A stretch of 64,000 nucleotides of DNA from an uncultured Bacteroidales bacterium (GTDB taxonomy: Bacteria; Bacteroidota; Bacteroidia; Bacteroidales; F082), in contig CAMJRR010000010.1 in NCBI GenBank assembly GCA_946408345.1, positions 28,458-92,457 on the forward strand, read 5' to 3'. Both the position numbers and the translations under genes were made by a program. A model generated the notes under the pieces. The model had not been told where the DNA came from and made no database searches. It was given only the letters and a program-made list of their open reading frames with translations. Position 1 is the stretch's first letter. Each line of letters opens with the position of its first letter. Shown in pieces: positions 8,661 to 17,822 of the stretch.

Positions 8661-10310
8661 ATGCTTAAATTCAAATCATTAATCCTATCCGCTCTTCTGC
8701 TCATCGGCCTGAACACGATGGCACAAGACGAAAACGAACAACGCGTCGGCGCCAACTGCACCAGCATCATGGTGGGCAAGAAAGCCTCTACCGACGGCTC
8801 TGTCATCACCTCCCACACCTGCGACGGCCGCTACCGCACCTGGATGCGTTGGGAACCTGCCGCCGATTACAAAATCGCCGACACACCCAAAGGCAAAAAG
8901 AAAAAAGGTCAAGATGCCGAAGTCGTTGAAACGCACAAAGTATACAAAGGCACAATGCACACCGAAGACCCCTTCGACAACCGCAACGTGGAACTGGCGG
9001 GCGAAATCCCACAAGTGGCACACACCTACGCTTATCTTAACACTGCTTATCCTTGCCTCAACGAGAAACAACTGGCCATCGGCGAGACCACTTTCTCTGG
9101 TCCTGATACCTTGGTCAACAACAAAGGCATGTTCATGATCGAGGAATTGGAACGTGTGGCCTTGATGCGCTGCGACAATGCCCGAGACGCCATCCAACTT
9201 ATCGGTAATCTCGTCAAGGAATACGGTTATGGCGACGGTGGCGAGTGCATCACTATCGCCGACAAAAACGAAGTGTGGCAAATGGAAATCCTTGGCGAAG
9301 GCCCCGACAAAATCGGTGGCGTATGGGCAGCCAAGCGTATCCCCGACGACGAAGTGGGCGTTTCAGCCAACATTGCCCGTATCGGCAAACTTGAACGCGG
9401 AAGCAAGGACTTCTACTGCTCCGACAACTGCGAAGCCGTAGCGAAGAAATATGGCCTCTGGGATGGCAAGGGCGACTTCATCTTCTGGAAGGCTTTCCGC
9501 GCCTCTTACGGCGGTGGCAAAAACTACAGTGACCGCGAGTTTTTCATCCTTAGCCAGCTGGCACCTTCGTTGAACCTCAACCGCGACATGCCAGAACTAC
9601 CCTTCTCCGTGAAACCCGATGAGAACGTCGATGTGCGCAAGGTGATGGAACTTTTCCGTAGCACCTATGAAGGTACCGATATGGACATGACACGCAACGT
9701 AAAAATGGTGGCCAAGAAGCGCACCGACGATGGCGTTGTTGAAGATACCATCATCAGCCCCGTAGCTAACCCCTGGGTGAGCAGTGCAATGATGAACACC
9801 ATTAATTATTTGGCTCCTGGCACCATCAACTTCCAACGCACCGTGGCCGTGGCATGGAGCAGTTACCACCACATCATTCAATGCCGCAGCTGGATGCCCG
9901 ACGAGATTGGCGCTATCTGCTGGATGGCCTGCGACAACCCAGGACAAAGCCCTCGCATCCCAATCTTCTCAGGCTCCACTACCCTGCCTGAAGGTTTTGA
10001 CAAATGCGGTCAACTACGTTACCGCGATGAGGCTTGGATTTGGCACTACCGCAAGGCCAACAAGCTGGCTACCGTGCAATGGGGTCGCACCAAGCAAACC
10101 CTCCTCGGCACTGCCAATCGTTTTGAGCAGAAAGCTTTCGATGAAATCCCCGCCATTGAAGGCAGAGCCCAAGCCTTGATTGCCGATGGCAAGAAGAAAG
10201 AAGCCACCGAACTCCTTAACCAATACACTACCGACTTCGCTGCTTCAACGCGTCAAGCATGGAAGGAAATGGAAAATAAATTTTGGTATTGGTTTGGCAT
10301 GGGATTTTAA
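8661..10310 (+). CDS. C69 family dipeptidase (Ntn hydrolase), exported
   Basis: This 549-residue peptidase is of the C69 (PepD) family and cleaves dipeptides. It has a signal peptide (MLKFKSLILSALLLIGLNTMAQ), a short propeptide, and then GANCTSIMVGKKASTDGS. The Cys at residue 33 would become the N-terminal nucleophile after autoprocessing, as in other Ntn hydrolases. Further family segments include GECITIADKNEVWQMEI, VGVSANIARIG and SWMPDEIGAICWMACDNPGQ. It probably acts in the periplasm. The upstream 130 bp holds a run of AATTAAACA-like repeats. A bidirectional terminator follows the gene. Confidence 0.9.
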   Translation: MLKFKSLILSALLLIGLNTMAQDENEQRVGANCTSIMVGKKASTDGSVITSHTCDGRYRTWMRWEPAADYKIADTPKGKKKKGQDAEVVETHKVYKGTMHTEDPFDNRNVELAGEIPQVAHTYAYLNTAYPCLNEKQLAIGETTFSGPDTLVNNKGMFMIEELERVALMRCDNARDAIQLIGNLVKEYGYGDGGECITIADKNEVWQMEILGEGPDKIGGVWAAKRIPDDEVGVSANIARIGKLERGSKDFYCSDNCEAVAKKYGLWDGKGDFIFWKAFRASYGGGKNYSDREFFILSQLAPSLNLNRDMPELPFSVKPDENVDVRKVMELFRSTYEGTDMDMTRNVKMVAKKRTDDGVVEDTIISPVANPWVSSAMMNTINYLAPGTINFQRTVAVAWSSYHHIIQCRSWMPDEIGAICWMACDNPGQSPRIPIFSGSTTLPEGFDKCGQLRYRDEAWIWHYRKANKLATVQWGRTKQTLLGTANRFEQKAFDEIPAIEGRAQALIADGKKKEATELLNQYTTDFAASTRQAWKEMENKFWYWFGMGF

Positions 10311-10326
10311 TCCTCACAGACAGCAT

Positions 10327-10357
10327 AAAAAAGGAGAGCTCACGCTCTCCTTTTTTT
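10327..10357. terminator. Bidirectional terminator between C69 peptidase and BACON lipoprotein genes
   Basis: A run of A, then GGAGAGC, a 4-base loop, GCTCTCC and a run of T form a symmetric hairpin with A/T tails on both sides. It can end both converging transcripts and overlaps the stop codon region of the minus-strand gene. Confidence 0.85.
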
Positions 10358-12023
10358 ATTGATGCTGGTTCACAGTGATAATCACCAAACTACCCGTTTC
10401 TCCGCTCAACTTGATGTGACCTGTTCGAGGTCGAGCACCCATCATAGGATCAACTGTGACAGTAAGTATTTTATTGCCAAAACCACTTTGGGGCTCATAA
10501 TGTATCCAATTCACATCGGCATTCACAGCCCACGATTGGTTCGAGGTCACCTGGATTTCATAACTGCCACCCTCTGGACGTACGTCAAGTTCGGTCTTGT
10601 CGGTTTCCAGAATATTGGGTTTGCCTTCCTGAACCACAATGATGTTAGCCATCTCTTGCCCGTTATGAGCGGCAGACACAAAACCAATACGATTGTTAGG
10701 ATCCGTATTGCTATCCACAGCAATGTCAAACTCAGCATCTCCCTCGCCTGAACTGGTTATCAGGGTAATCCAGCTGCTCGCTTGCAGTTGCCATGTTGTG
10801 TTCGAAGCCAAAGACAACGATTGCAACCCACCCGTATAAACAACAAACACAGTATCGGCATCAAATTCAACCATTAGTGGAGTGTCACCAGGAGCTTGGG
10901 TGACAAAGAATTCATAATATAGGTTACCTGACTTTATGAAAAAGACATTCGTCCTTGGCTCAGTTAATATGTTCGGCTGAGCCGTCAAAACGACAGTGGC
11001 ATTGCCTGTTCCCGATTGCTGCGAAATCGACAACCAGTCACACGCCATATCAAACTCCCATCCAGTGTCGCAGTTGATACTGATCTCACGTTCTCCACCT
11101 TCTTTTTCAAATTGGAACTCAAGAGGAGAGACTTCAAGAAAGTGAGGATTGGGCGAAGCTTCCTGACGTATGCCGAGCATAGCTTGAGCACCACCAGCTG
11201 TGGTGAATAGCACCGTGGTTTGGCGTTGCTCATAACCAGGATTCTCGCCTAAAGTCACTCTGATTTCGGCATCACCCTGACCTTCAGTCTGACTCAAGGT
11301 AACCCAATCAACTTCCATGGATGCTGTCCATGCATCTTCCGTGAATACCGCAATAATCTTCGTTTCGCCTGTGCAGACAAATTCAAGATTCTTTGGCATG
11401 ATCTCAATGCCCATAATTGGGTCAACCGTTTGAACTACATGAACCTTATCAGAGGTGAGCGAACTCTCAAAGAACACATCGGCCTCACGCATTTCGATTT
11501 TTTCATCTTCAATTGGACTGACAGTCAAAGTAACCGTAGCATCGTCGAAGCCTTCCATCACCGAACAGGTAATCCATTGCGGAGTGGTAACGGTCCAATC
11601 CAAATTTGACGATATTTCAACTGTGAACTCACCACCCGCGCCTCCACATCGATAATTTTTCGGCGAAACATTGAGATAATACTGAGGCTGTGGGGATTGA
11701 GCTCCCTGTGTCAGATTCAAAGTAGCGGTATTGTCCTTGGTAGTGGCTTTGATTTGTGTGGACCTATCCTCTCCTGTCGTATTTGATTCGACAGTAAGGG
11801 TCAATGTGGCATCGCCCTTACCTGACATGGGTGAAACCACAATCCATTCTGCTGAGGGGTTGATTGTCCAATCACCGTTTGATTTCAGCACGATCTCAAC
11901 TGAGCCTCCTTGTGCATCAATCTCCTGGGTGGTAGTATCAAAAGACACTTCAACAGGTTTACGGCAACCCACAAAGGACATAGCCAAAGCTACGACAAAC
12001 AATAGGTAATTAATTTTTTTCAT
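10356..12023 (-). CDS. Lipoprotein with about five BACON domains
   Basis: This is a surface or periplasmic lipoprotein of 555 residues: signal MKKINYLLFVVALAMSFVGC with the lipid-modified Cys at 20. The rest is a chain of about 90-residue immunoglobulin-like BACON (Bacteroidetes-associated carbohydrate-binding often N-terminal) repeats. Each has the pattern W-x-(V/I) ... (G)xGDATxTLTV, for example WIVVSPMSGKGDATLTLTV, WVTLSQTEGQGDAEIRVTL and WLSISQQSGTGNATVVLTA. There is no catalytic domain. BACON repeats are usually spacers next to glycosidases or proteases, and here they stand alone. The gene is monocistronic between two terminators. Confidence 0.88.
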   Translation of the reverse strand: MKKINYLLFVVALAMSFVGCRKPVEVSFDTTTQEIDAQGGSVEIVLKSNGDWTINPSAEWIVVSPMSGKGDATLTLTVESNTTGEDRSTQIKATTKDNTATLNLTQGAQSPQPQYYLNVSPKNYRCGGAGGEFTVEISSNLDWTVTTPQWITCSVMEGFDDATVTLTVSPIEDEKIEMREADVFFESSLTSDKVHVVQTVDPIMGIEIMPKNLEFVCTGETKIIAVFTEDAWTASMEVDWVTLSQTEGQGDAEIRVTLGENPGYEQRQTTVLFTTAGGAQAMLGIRQEASPNPHFLEVSPLEFQFEKEGGEREISINCDTGWEFDMACDWLSISQQSGTGNATVVLTAQPNILTEPRTNVFFIKSGNLYYEFFVTQAPGDTPLMVEFDADTVFVVYTGGLQSLSLASNTTWQLQASSWITLITSSGEGDAEFDIAVDSNTDPNNRIGFVSAAHNGQEMANIIVVQEGKPNILETDKTELDVRPEGGSYEIQVTSNQSWAVNADVNWIHYEPQSGFGNKILTVTVDPMMGARPRTGHIKLSGETGSLVIITVNQHQ

Positions 12024-12104
12024 CTGGATAAGAATTAATGATATGAAAAATCAAATATGTTTTGGATTATAACGCAAGTATAGTCAGGTTAGTATACCTT
12101 ATTC

Positions 12105-12141
12105 AAAAAAAGGTGCGTCGAAACAATCCCGACGCACCTTC
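12105..12141 (-). terminator. Terminator of the envelope operon
   Basis: An 11-bp perfect inverted repeat (AAGGTGCGTCG, 12110-12120, with 12130-12140) is followed on the minus strand by a long run of T. It lies 25 bp after the SurA/PpiD-like gene. Confidence 0.88.
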
Positions 12142-12165
12142 TTGTTTTGATGTTCAACAAAACGC

Positions 12166-14289
12166 TTAGAAAATCTCAGTTCTGTTGTCCTTAATCTTAG
12201 CTTGATCTCTCAAGGCTTGGTAGACGGCACCACCCAACACTTTGTTGGTATACTGGCTGGTCTTTTCCCTGATGATGTCGCTATAGTTTTCAGGAGTTTC
12301 AGGTTGCGTGAACTTCACGTTCTTGATAATGAAGGCACTGCTGTTGCCTGCGATGGGACCCAGCTCTTCGCCTTCCTTCATACCAAGGAGTTTACCGACA
12401 ATGTCAGCTTCCACACCAAAGTTGCTCAACACACGGGATTCGATGGCAATATCAGAAACCGTGGTAGATTCAGCGCCCAGCTCTTTGACCATTCTGTCGA
12501 TATCGTTGCCACAAGCTTTCATCTTCTCGACAGCGATTTCACCCTTCTTCTTGTTGAGGACTTGATACTTGAATTGGTCAACAACAGCTTCCAATGGAGC
12601 ATAGCCTTCGTGGACGACACCCGTCAGAGCAGCCACAACCAACATGTTGTCAAGTTCAAAGATCTTTTCTGAGACATCACCTTTCTTGGTCTTCTCATCG
12701 AAAGCCCAGCGGACAATCTCACGCGGATTCTCAATACCGGCAATCTGATAAGTCGACTTGTTCATTCTCGGCATGGTGCGCTTGGTCAGACCTTGCTCCT
12801 CAATAGCCTGGTTGAATTGATCGTAGGTTCTATTCTCGGTAACAAACTTGTTGGCTTCAGCATAGATGTTTTGATAGGTCTTTGTGCTTGCTGTAACTTC
12901 ATGCGTCAGATAAGCCAAACGGGCTTTCGGCTGAGGCTCGGTCTTGCCCGTAACCTTAACGATGTGGTAACCGAACGGAGTTTCAACCACGCCCAGCGAA
13001 CCCACAGGGTTGTTGATAACATACTCGTTGAACTGAGGAACCATCTGTCCATCAGTAAACCAATCGAGGTCACCACCTTTATCCTTGGTAGCATCGGTAT
13101 TGTACTCGGCAGCCAGCTCGGCAAACAGTTCGTCGTTGTTCTTGGCAGCTTTCAGCTGGGCCAGCAATTCGTTGGCCTTGGCTTCAGCTTGTTCCTTAGT
13201 AGTGACAGTATCTTGGCTGGCATAAGCACCTTTGTAACCAATCAAAATATGGCTGGCCTTCAGCGAGTCGGGACGGCTTTGGAGGTCAACAATGCGAACC
13301 AAGTTGAAAGCCTCGCCATCTTCATAAGGACCATAGACATAGCCAACACCATTGCCGTTGTCGAAAACAGCCTTCTCAACCTGCTCAGAAACATCCTTGC
13401 GGCCCACCCAAGTGCTGTCGTAACGCTTGTCGGAGTTGGCATTGACAAAGCTGATCACATTATCGGTATCAACCAGTTCTTGTCTCATGCCCTGGACGAG
13501 CTTCATAGCTTCCTGACGGTCTTCTGCCGAAGGTTTAATTTCGAAGACAACGTATTCAATGTCGCGTCTTTCATCCGTCTCGTAACGGTGCTTGTTCTCT
13601 TCATAGAAAGCCTTGTTGTCGGCATCGGTAACGGTCACCGTTGAATCAGGAATAGTGGTATAACGCAAGGCAACGACATCGGCCGAAGCTTTCATATTCT
13701 TTCTCTCATAATATTTCTGAGCCAAAGCGGTAGGAAGGAAATAGGAAGCCTTCACCAAATTGTTGAACTTGGTCTCCAAACGGTTCTGTTTCAAAGCTTT
13801 CTCGAAATCCAACCAGCGATTGTAATAATCAGCTGGAAGCTCGCTCAAGTTTTGGAGATATTGGGTCACACGCTGGGGATCGAAACCGTTGGCATCGCTG
13901 AAGCTCTGCACCACCCATTCATGCGGGTGTTCACCCGTCATCTGGTCCATAAGTTCCTCAGAGGTAATGCCGATACCTGAAGCATCGTATTCCTTGCCCA
14001 TAATGTTTTCCTTAATCATCTCTTCCAACGTATTGTTGTAGATGCTATAAGTCTCAGCGGAAGAGAGGTTGTTGCTGTTGGATGAAGACCTTCTGCTTTC
14101 AAGATTCTTTTCCTTGACCAATTCATAGTCTCTCACAGAAATCTTCTCGCCATCGACGACGGCCACCGACGGGCCCGTGTTTCTTCCCTGACTTTGGAAA
14201 AGGTCTTGTAAGACAAACGCTAACAATGCGATACCGATGATTGCAATCAACAATCCGGAACGTCTTCTGATTTTTTCAATTGCTGCCAT
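12166..14289 (-). CDS. PpiD/SurA-like membrane-anchored peptidyl-prolyl isomerase
   Basis: This 707-residue periplasmic folding factor has one N-terminal membrane anchor (GLLIAIIGIALLAFVLQDLF), a SurA_N-like helical segment to about residue 280, and one parvulin domain. The parvulin domain is recognised by LKASHILIGYKG, a lysine-rich insertion, GGDLDWFTDGQMVPQFNEYV and VETPFGYHIVKVTGK. A long C-terminal chaperone region follows. It probably assists outer membrane protein folding. Upstream on the minus strand is a TAAATTTGC -7 box (14343-14351), so it can be transcribed separately from the operon above. Confidence 0.92.
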   Translation of the reverse strand: MAAIEKIRRRSGLLIAIIGIALLAFVLQDLFQSQGRNTGPSVAVVDGEKISVRDYELVKEKNLESRRSSSNSNNLSSAETYSIYNNTLEEMIKENIMGKEYDASGIGITSEELMDQMTGEHPHEWVVQSFSDANGFDPQRVTQYLQNLSELPADYYNRWLDFEKALKQNRLETKFNNLVKASYFLPTALAQKYYERKNMKASADVVALRYTTIPDSTVTVTDADNKAFYEENKHRYETDERRDIEYVVFEIKPSAEDRQEAMKLVQGMRQELVDTDNVISFVNANSDKRYDSTWVGRKDVSEQVEKAVFDNGNGVGYVYGPYEDGEAFNLVRIVDLQSRPDSLKASHILIGYKGAYASQDTVTTKEQAEAKANELLAQLKAAKNNDELFAELAAEYNTDATKDKGGDLDWFTDGQMVPQFNEYVINNPVGSLGVVETPFGYHIVKVTGKTEPQPKARLAYLTHEVTASTKTYQNIYAEANKFVTENRTYDQFNQAIEEQGLTKRTMPRMNKSTYQIAGIENPREIVRWAFDEKTKKGDVSEKIFELDNMLVVAALTGVVHEGYAPLEAVVDQFKYQVLNKKKGEIAVEKMKACGNDIDRMVKELGAESTTVSDIAIESRVLSNFGVEADIVGKLLGMKEGEELGPIAGNSSAFIIKNVKFTQPETPENYSDIIREKTSQYTNKVLGGAVYQALRDQAKIKDNRTEIF

Positions 14290-14342
14290 AGTTCTATTTT
14301 CTATTTACTATTTTTTAACTATTAAACTTCAAATTTGAGCGT

Positions 14343-14351
14343 GCAAATTTA
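14343..14351 (-). promoter_or_regulatory. -7 box before the PpiD/SurA-like gene
   Basis: The minus strand reads TAAATTTGC, matching TAnnTTTG, about 55 bp before the start codon. The surrounding 150 bp between this gene and the CNNM gene holds no other feature I can support. Confidence 0.5.
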
Positions 14352-14445
14352 GTAAAGATTTCAACTCAAAGGGAGAATTGTTTGATTTTTATTTTTCAAA
14401 ACCCCTGAATTTCGTTTTCAGATTTTCTATAAAACTGAAAAACAG

Positions 14446-15732
14446 CTATTTATCCTTAATTTGCAATTCCACCTCATCCAATTTCATGTCAGAGGCTTTC
14501 AGGATTTTAACCCGATAATTGCCGATTTCAAGCACCTGACCTGGCTCGGGAATGCTTTCACAATAATGCAAAATCATACCCGCCAAGGTCTCATAGTCGT
14601 CAGAAACGGGCAAGTCAAGCTTATAAGTGTCATTGAGATAATCGATTTCAAGACGCGCCGAGAAGACAAAAGTATTGTCGTCCACCACCTTTTCTGTTTC
14701 ATCCTCTACATCGTATTCATCGTCAATCTCGCCAAAAATCTCTTCCACCACATCTTCCATCGTAACTATGCCTGCCGTGCCTCCAAACTCATCAACGACG
14801 GCTGCTACACCCTGTCTGTGTTGAATCAAATGTTTCAATAACCGGTCGGCGGTATAAGTCTCGGGGAAGAAGTCAATCTTTCGGATGAGGTCAGTCAAGG
14901 CCACATCACGATGCTCAGCAACAGTGCGCACCACATCATTCAAGTGGACATAACCGACAATGTCATCGATGCTTTCACCTATCACAATCAATTTGGAGTG
15001 TTTGGTCTCCTCGAATCGGGCTTTCACAGCCTCTACGCTATCGGTCAGTTTCACCGACTCTATCTCATTGCGCGGGCCCATGCACTCGCGAAGCTTCACC
15101 GAACGGAATTCCATCACATTCTGGAAAAGCTGTATCTCCTGCTGCATATCTTCATCGGCTTCCTCCGGGTCGGCATATTCGGCAATGTAATCATTCAAGT
15201 CGATAGTTGAAAAGCGATATTCCTCTTTATCTACCTTTAGCCGTAGGATATACTTGATGATAAACTCCGATATACCCGTGTAGATAAGAATCAACGGATA
15301 TAACAGGCAATAGCAGATGAAGGTAGGCAAAGCGAAAAACGAAAGGATGGCATTGGGGTCGATGCGAAACAAGACTTTGGGTAAAAACTCACCCACCAAT
15401 AATACCAGCAAAGTCGCAAGGATGGTCTTCACCAACAGCACCATGAAATCGTTATTGAGCGAAAGGAATTGCAACCAATGGACAACGGAGCCATCCAACA
15501 GTTGTGACATGCTCATGCCATAGATGATAAGGGCGATGTTGTTGCCTAAAAGCAGAGAGGTCATGAAACGTGACTGGTCCTTCAGAAAAAGCCTAATGAT
15601 TTTGGCTGAGAAAGTATTCTTGGTCAGTTCCACCTCAAGCTGCAAACGGTTGATACTGTTGAAGGCAATCTCAAGCCCCGAACACAGGGCAGAGAAAAAC
15701 AAGGTAATGGCAACGACAATCCAACTATTCAT
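14446..15732 (-). CDS. CNNM/CorC-HlyC family transporter-like membrane protein
   Basis: This 428-residue inner membrane protein has an N-terminal DUF21/CNNM domain with four hydrophobic segments (from WIVVAITLFFSALCSGLEIA). It also has a pair of CBS motifs, e.g. DIVGYVHLNDVVRTV and GVAAVVDEFGGTAGIVTMED, and a C-terminal CorC_HlyC domain (LPVSDDYETLAGMILHYC). The family is linked to magnesium/cobalt export, and Bacteroidota GldE is a relative. The order after lptC is one I recall from Bacteroides. The function in this operon is inferred only. Confidence 0.9.
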   Translation of the reverse strand: MNSWIVVAITLFFSALCSGLEIAFNSINRLQLEVELTKNTFSAKIIRLFLKDQSRFMTSLLLGNNIALIIYGMSMSQLLDGSVVHWLQFLSLNNDFMVLLVKTILATLLVLLVGEFLPKVLFRIDPNAILSFFALPTFICYCLLYPLILIYTGISEFIIKYILRLKVDKEEYRFSTIDLNDYIAEYADPEEADEDMQQEIQLFQNVMEFRSVKLRECMGPRNEIESVKLTDSVEAVKARFEETKHSKLIVIGESIDDIVGYVHLNDVVRTVAEHRDVALTDLIRKIDFFPETYTADRLLKHLIQHRQGVAAVVDEFGGTAGIVTMEDVVEEIFGEIDDEYDVEDETEKVVDDNTFVFSARLEIDYLNDTYKLDLPVSDDYETLAGMILHYCESIPEPGQVLEIGNYRVKILKASDMKLDEVELQIKDK

Positions 15733-15735
15733 GAC

Positions 15736-16296
15736 TCAATCCTCCTCATCCACATCGAGTAAAGCACTACCCGAATACATGGTATATTCTGAAAAGTCCT
15801 CACGTGCCACAAGGCTGTCGGCTTCAATCTGCTTGTCGGGGGTGACAATCTTCACATGCGAGCGAGTATATATCATCTTCAAGTCTTGATACCAGAATAA
15901 TTTATCAGAATACATGGTCTCGTTGCTGCCGAAGTTTTGTACAATCACGTTACCTTGTGCTTCAATTAATCGCATCTTGCCGTAGTTTTTGCCATAATCG
16001 GCATGGAGTTCCGTGGTCTTTTCCCCTTTGTCGTACATATAGACATCGAAACCAAGAGGAAATTCCATGATATCATCCTCAGTCTCCATACGTATCATTC
16101 GAGGCGTGTGCAATTCCAGATTGACAATGCCCGAGTCGCTGCGGTAGAAAACCACACTGTCGGCCATAATACCCGACAATGTGTCGTCAGACCCCATGGC
16201 TTGCACGATGGCATCGGGGTTTGAACACGAAAACAACATCACAGCCACAAAGGCTGTGATGTTGAGTATGATTCCTATTTTTAGGTTGTGTTTCAA
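15736..16296 (-). CDS. lptC: LptC-like LPS export protein
   Basis: This short periplasmic protein of the lipopolysaccharide transport bridge has a hydrophobic lipoprotein-like N-terminus (NITAFVAVMLFSCSNP). The LptC beta-jellyroll pattern follows: MADSVVFYRSDSGIVNLELH, ELHADYGKNY, LIEAQGNVIVQNFGSNETMYSDKLFWYQD and IYTRSHVKIVTPDKQIEAD. At 186 residues it has family length. It starts directly against the stop of the TPR gene and ends 3 bp before the CNNM gene, so it is embedded in the operon. Confidence 0.88.
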   Translation of the reverse strand: MKHNLKIGIILNITAFVAVMLFSCSNPDAIVQAMGSDDTLSGIMADSVVFYRSDSGIVNLELHTPRMIRMETEDDIMEFPLGFDVYMYDKGEKTTELHADYGKNYGKMRLIEAQGNVIVQNFGSNETMYSDKLFWYQDLKMIYTRSHVKIVTPDKQIEADSLVAREDFSEYTMYSGSALLDVDEED

Positions 16297-17748
16297 TTAC
16301 TTTCTTGCTCTGATGGTGGTGGTTTCACCGATCCAACCGCCAACCTGGAAGGACTGACCTTCGCTATAGTCGTTGAAGAAGATGGTCTCCATCGACGGGA
16401 AGGCTGAAGTGTAGGAGCGAATCAAGCTGTTGGCTCTGTCAGCGATGGAAGGATCAATGGACTTGGCTTTGTTGCACTTGTCGACAGCAGCCCAGAACAC
16501 TGACTTGCTTTCGATTTCACCGCTAAACTGCTTGGTGCTGCCAGCGTACAGCATGGCGATGAGGAGGTACGGCTCACCATTGGTCGGGTCAACCTGAGCG
16601 GCTCTTCTGAAGATGTCGCGAGCGCGAGAGAGGCTGCCCATGTTTTCGTAGCACATACCCAGGTTACGGTAGGCACGATACTTACGGTCGTTGTTCTCTG
16701 TCTTCGTAGCTTGTTCGAAGAAGGTGGCGGCTTCGCTATACTTCTTGTCCTTGAAGAACTTCACACCCAAGCTATAGGAAGCCTCCGGGCTGGGCTCAAG
16801 TTCGTTCAGCTTGACAGCAGCATCGAGGAAGAGTTTCGAGTCGGTGCAGTCTTTCTTATCCAAGATAGTGGTAATGCGCTTGAGGAGTACAACATCGTCG
16901 GGAGTTTCCTTCATCTTTGCACTAAACACCTTGATCAGGTCTTCGCACGAGGCGAAGGGTGAGAACAAATTGTCGAGATTGTTCTTCACACCTTTGTTGA
17001 TGTTAATGTTCTTCTCGTTCTTCTCAAGTTGCTTGTCAAAGCCGGCCACAGCGTCAGCATCACCAGATGTTTCGGCTTCTTCCTTGGCAGTCTGGAGTTC
17101 AGTCTCAGTCTCAGCAAGGGCACCGATGTTGTTGTCGAGCACTTCAGAAAGCTCCTGATAGACATTGATGATAGTCATCTTTTCGGCCTTGTTGTTGTTC
17201 ACCATGTCGATGGTGGCCTTGAAGTAGGCATCAATATAGGCACCTTGCAGTTGTGAGGGGTCAAGGGCGACAGCGTCACGCAGTACGTTGTAGGCCTCTT
17301 CATAACGGTTCTTGTTATAGGTATAGATGAGCAAGCCCTTACGACCCATGATGTTGGCCACCTGCGAAGCTCCCGTCTTCGGGTCGGTCGGGAAATACTG
17401 GGCTCTCGTATCCATCAACATGCAGAGGGTGTCGATATAGGCATCTTTTTGCTGCGGGTTGGTACGAATGAAGTACTCCATGATCTTCTCACCGTTCGTG
17501 TAGACGAACTGGCTGGCACGAGGACAGTTGAGGAAAACCGACCTCCAAGCGTTGACCATCTCCATGCTGATGGATTCCGGAGCATACTTGGCGGCCTCCC
17601 ATTGCTTGAAGTATTCACGATACATCGAAAGGTTGGTCACGCAGGCAACGCTATCGGTGCCGTACTTCGACTCTTTCACCTCTTGGGCGGATACACTCAT
17701 TGCCATTCCAAAAGCAACGGCAATCATCAATAATCTTTTCGTTTTCAT
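16297..17748 (-). CDS. Exported tetratricopeptide repeat protein
   Basis: This 483-residue protein has a signal peptide (MKTKRLLMIAVAFGMAMSVSAQ). Its C-terminal half is made of TPR units, e.g. ASYSLGVKFFKDKKYSEAAT, YRAYRNLGMCYENMGSLSRA and EPYLLIAMLYAG. A central coiled-coil stretch (ETELQTAKEEAETSGDADAV) is rich in Glu, Lys and Asn. It is probably a periplasmic scaffold. The gene sits between the outer membrane protein gene and lptC, an order I recall from Bacteroides, so a role in envelope assembly is likely but unproven. Confidence 0.85.
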   Translation of the reverse strand: MKTKRLLMIAVAFGMAMSVSAQEVKESKYGTDSVACVTNLSMYREYFKQWEAAKYAPESISMEMVNAWRSVFLNCPRASQFVYTNGEKIMEYFIRTNPQQKDAYIDTLCMLMDTRAQYFPTDPKTGASQVANIMGRKGLLIYTYNKNRYEEAYNVLRDAVALDPSQLQGAYIDAYFKATIDMVNNNKAEKMTIINVYQELSEVLDNNIGALAETETELQTAKEEAETSGDADAVAGFDKQLEKNEKNININKGVKNNLDNLFSPFASCEDLIKVFSAKMKETPDDVVLLKRITTILDKKDCTDSKLFLDAAVKLNELEPSPEASYSLGVKFFKDKKYSEAATFFEQATKTENNDRKYRAYRNLGMCYENMGSLSRARDIFRRAAQVDPTNGEPYLLIAMLYAGSTKQFSGEIESKSVFWAAVDKCNKAKSIDPSIADRANSLIRSYTSAFPSMETIFFNDYSEGQSFQVGGWIGETTTIRARK

Positions 17749-17822
17749 CTCTTCTTATTTTTAGTGTTTAACTTGTTTGTCTCTTGTTCAAATATCATTC
17801 CAAAATTTTCAGGCGGTTATTC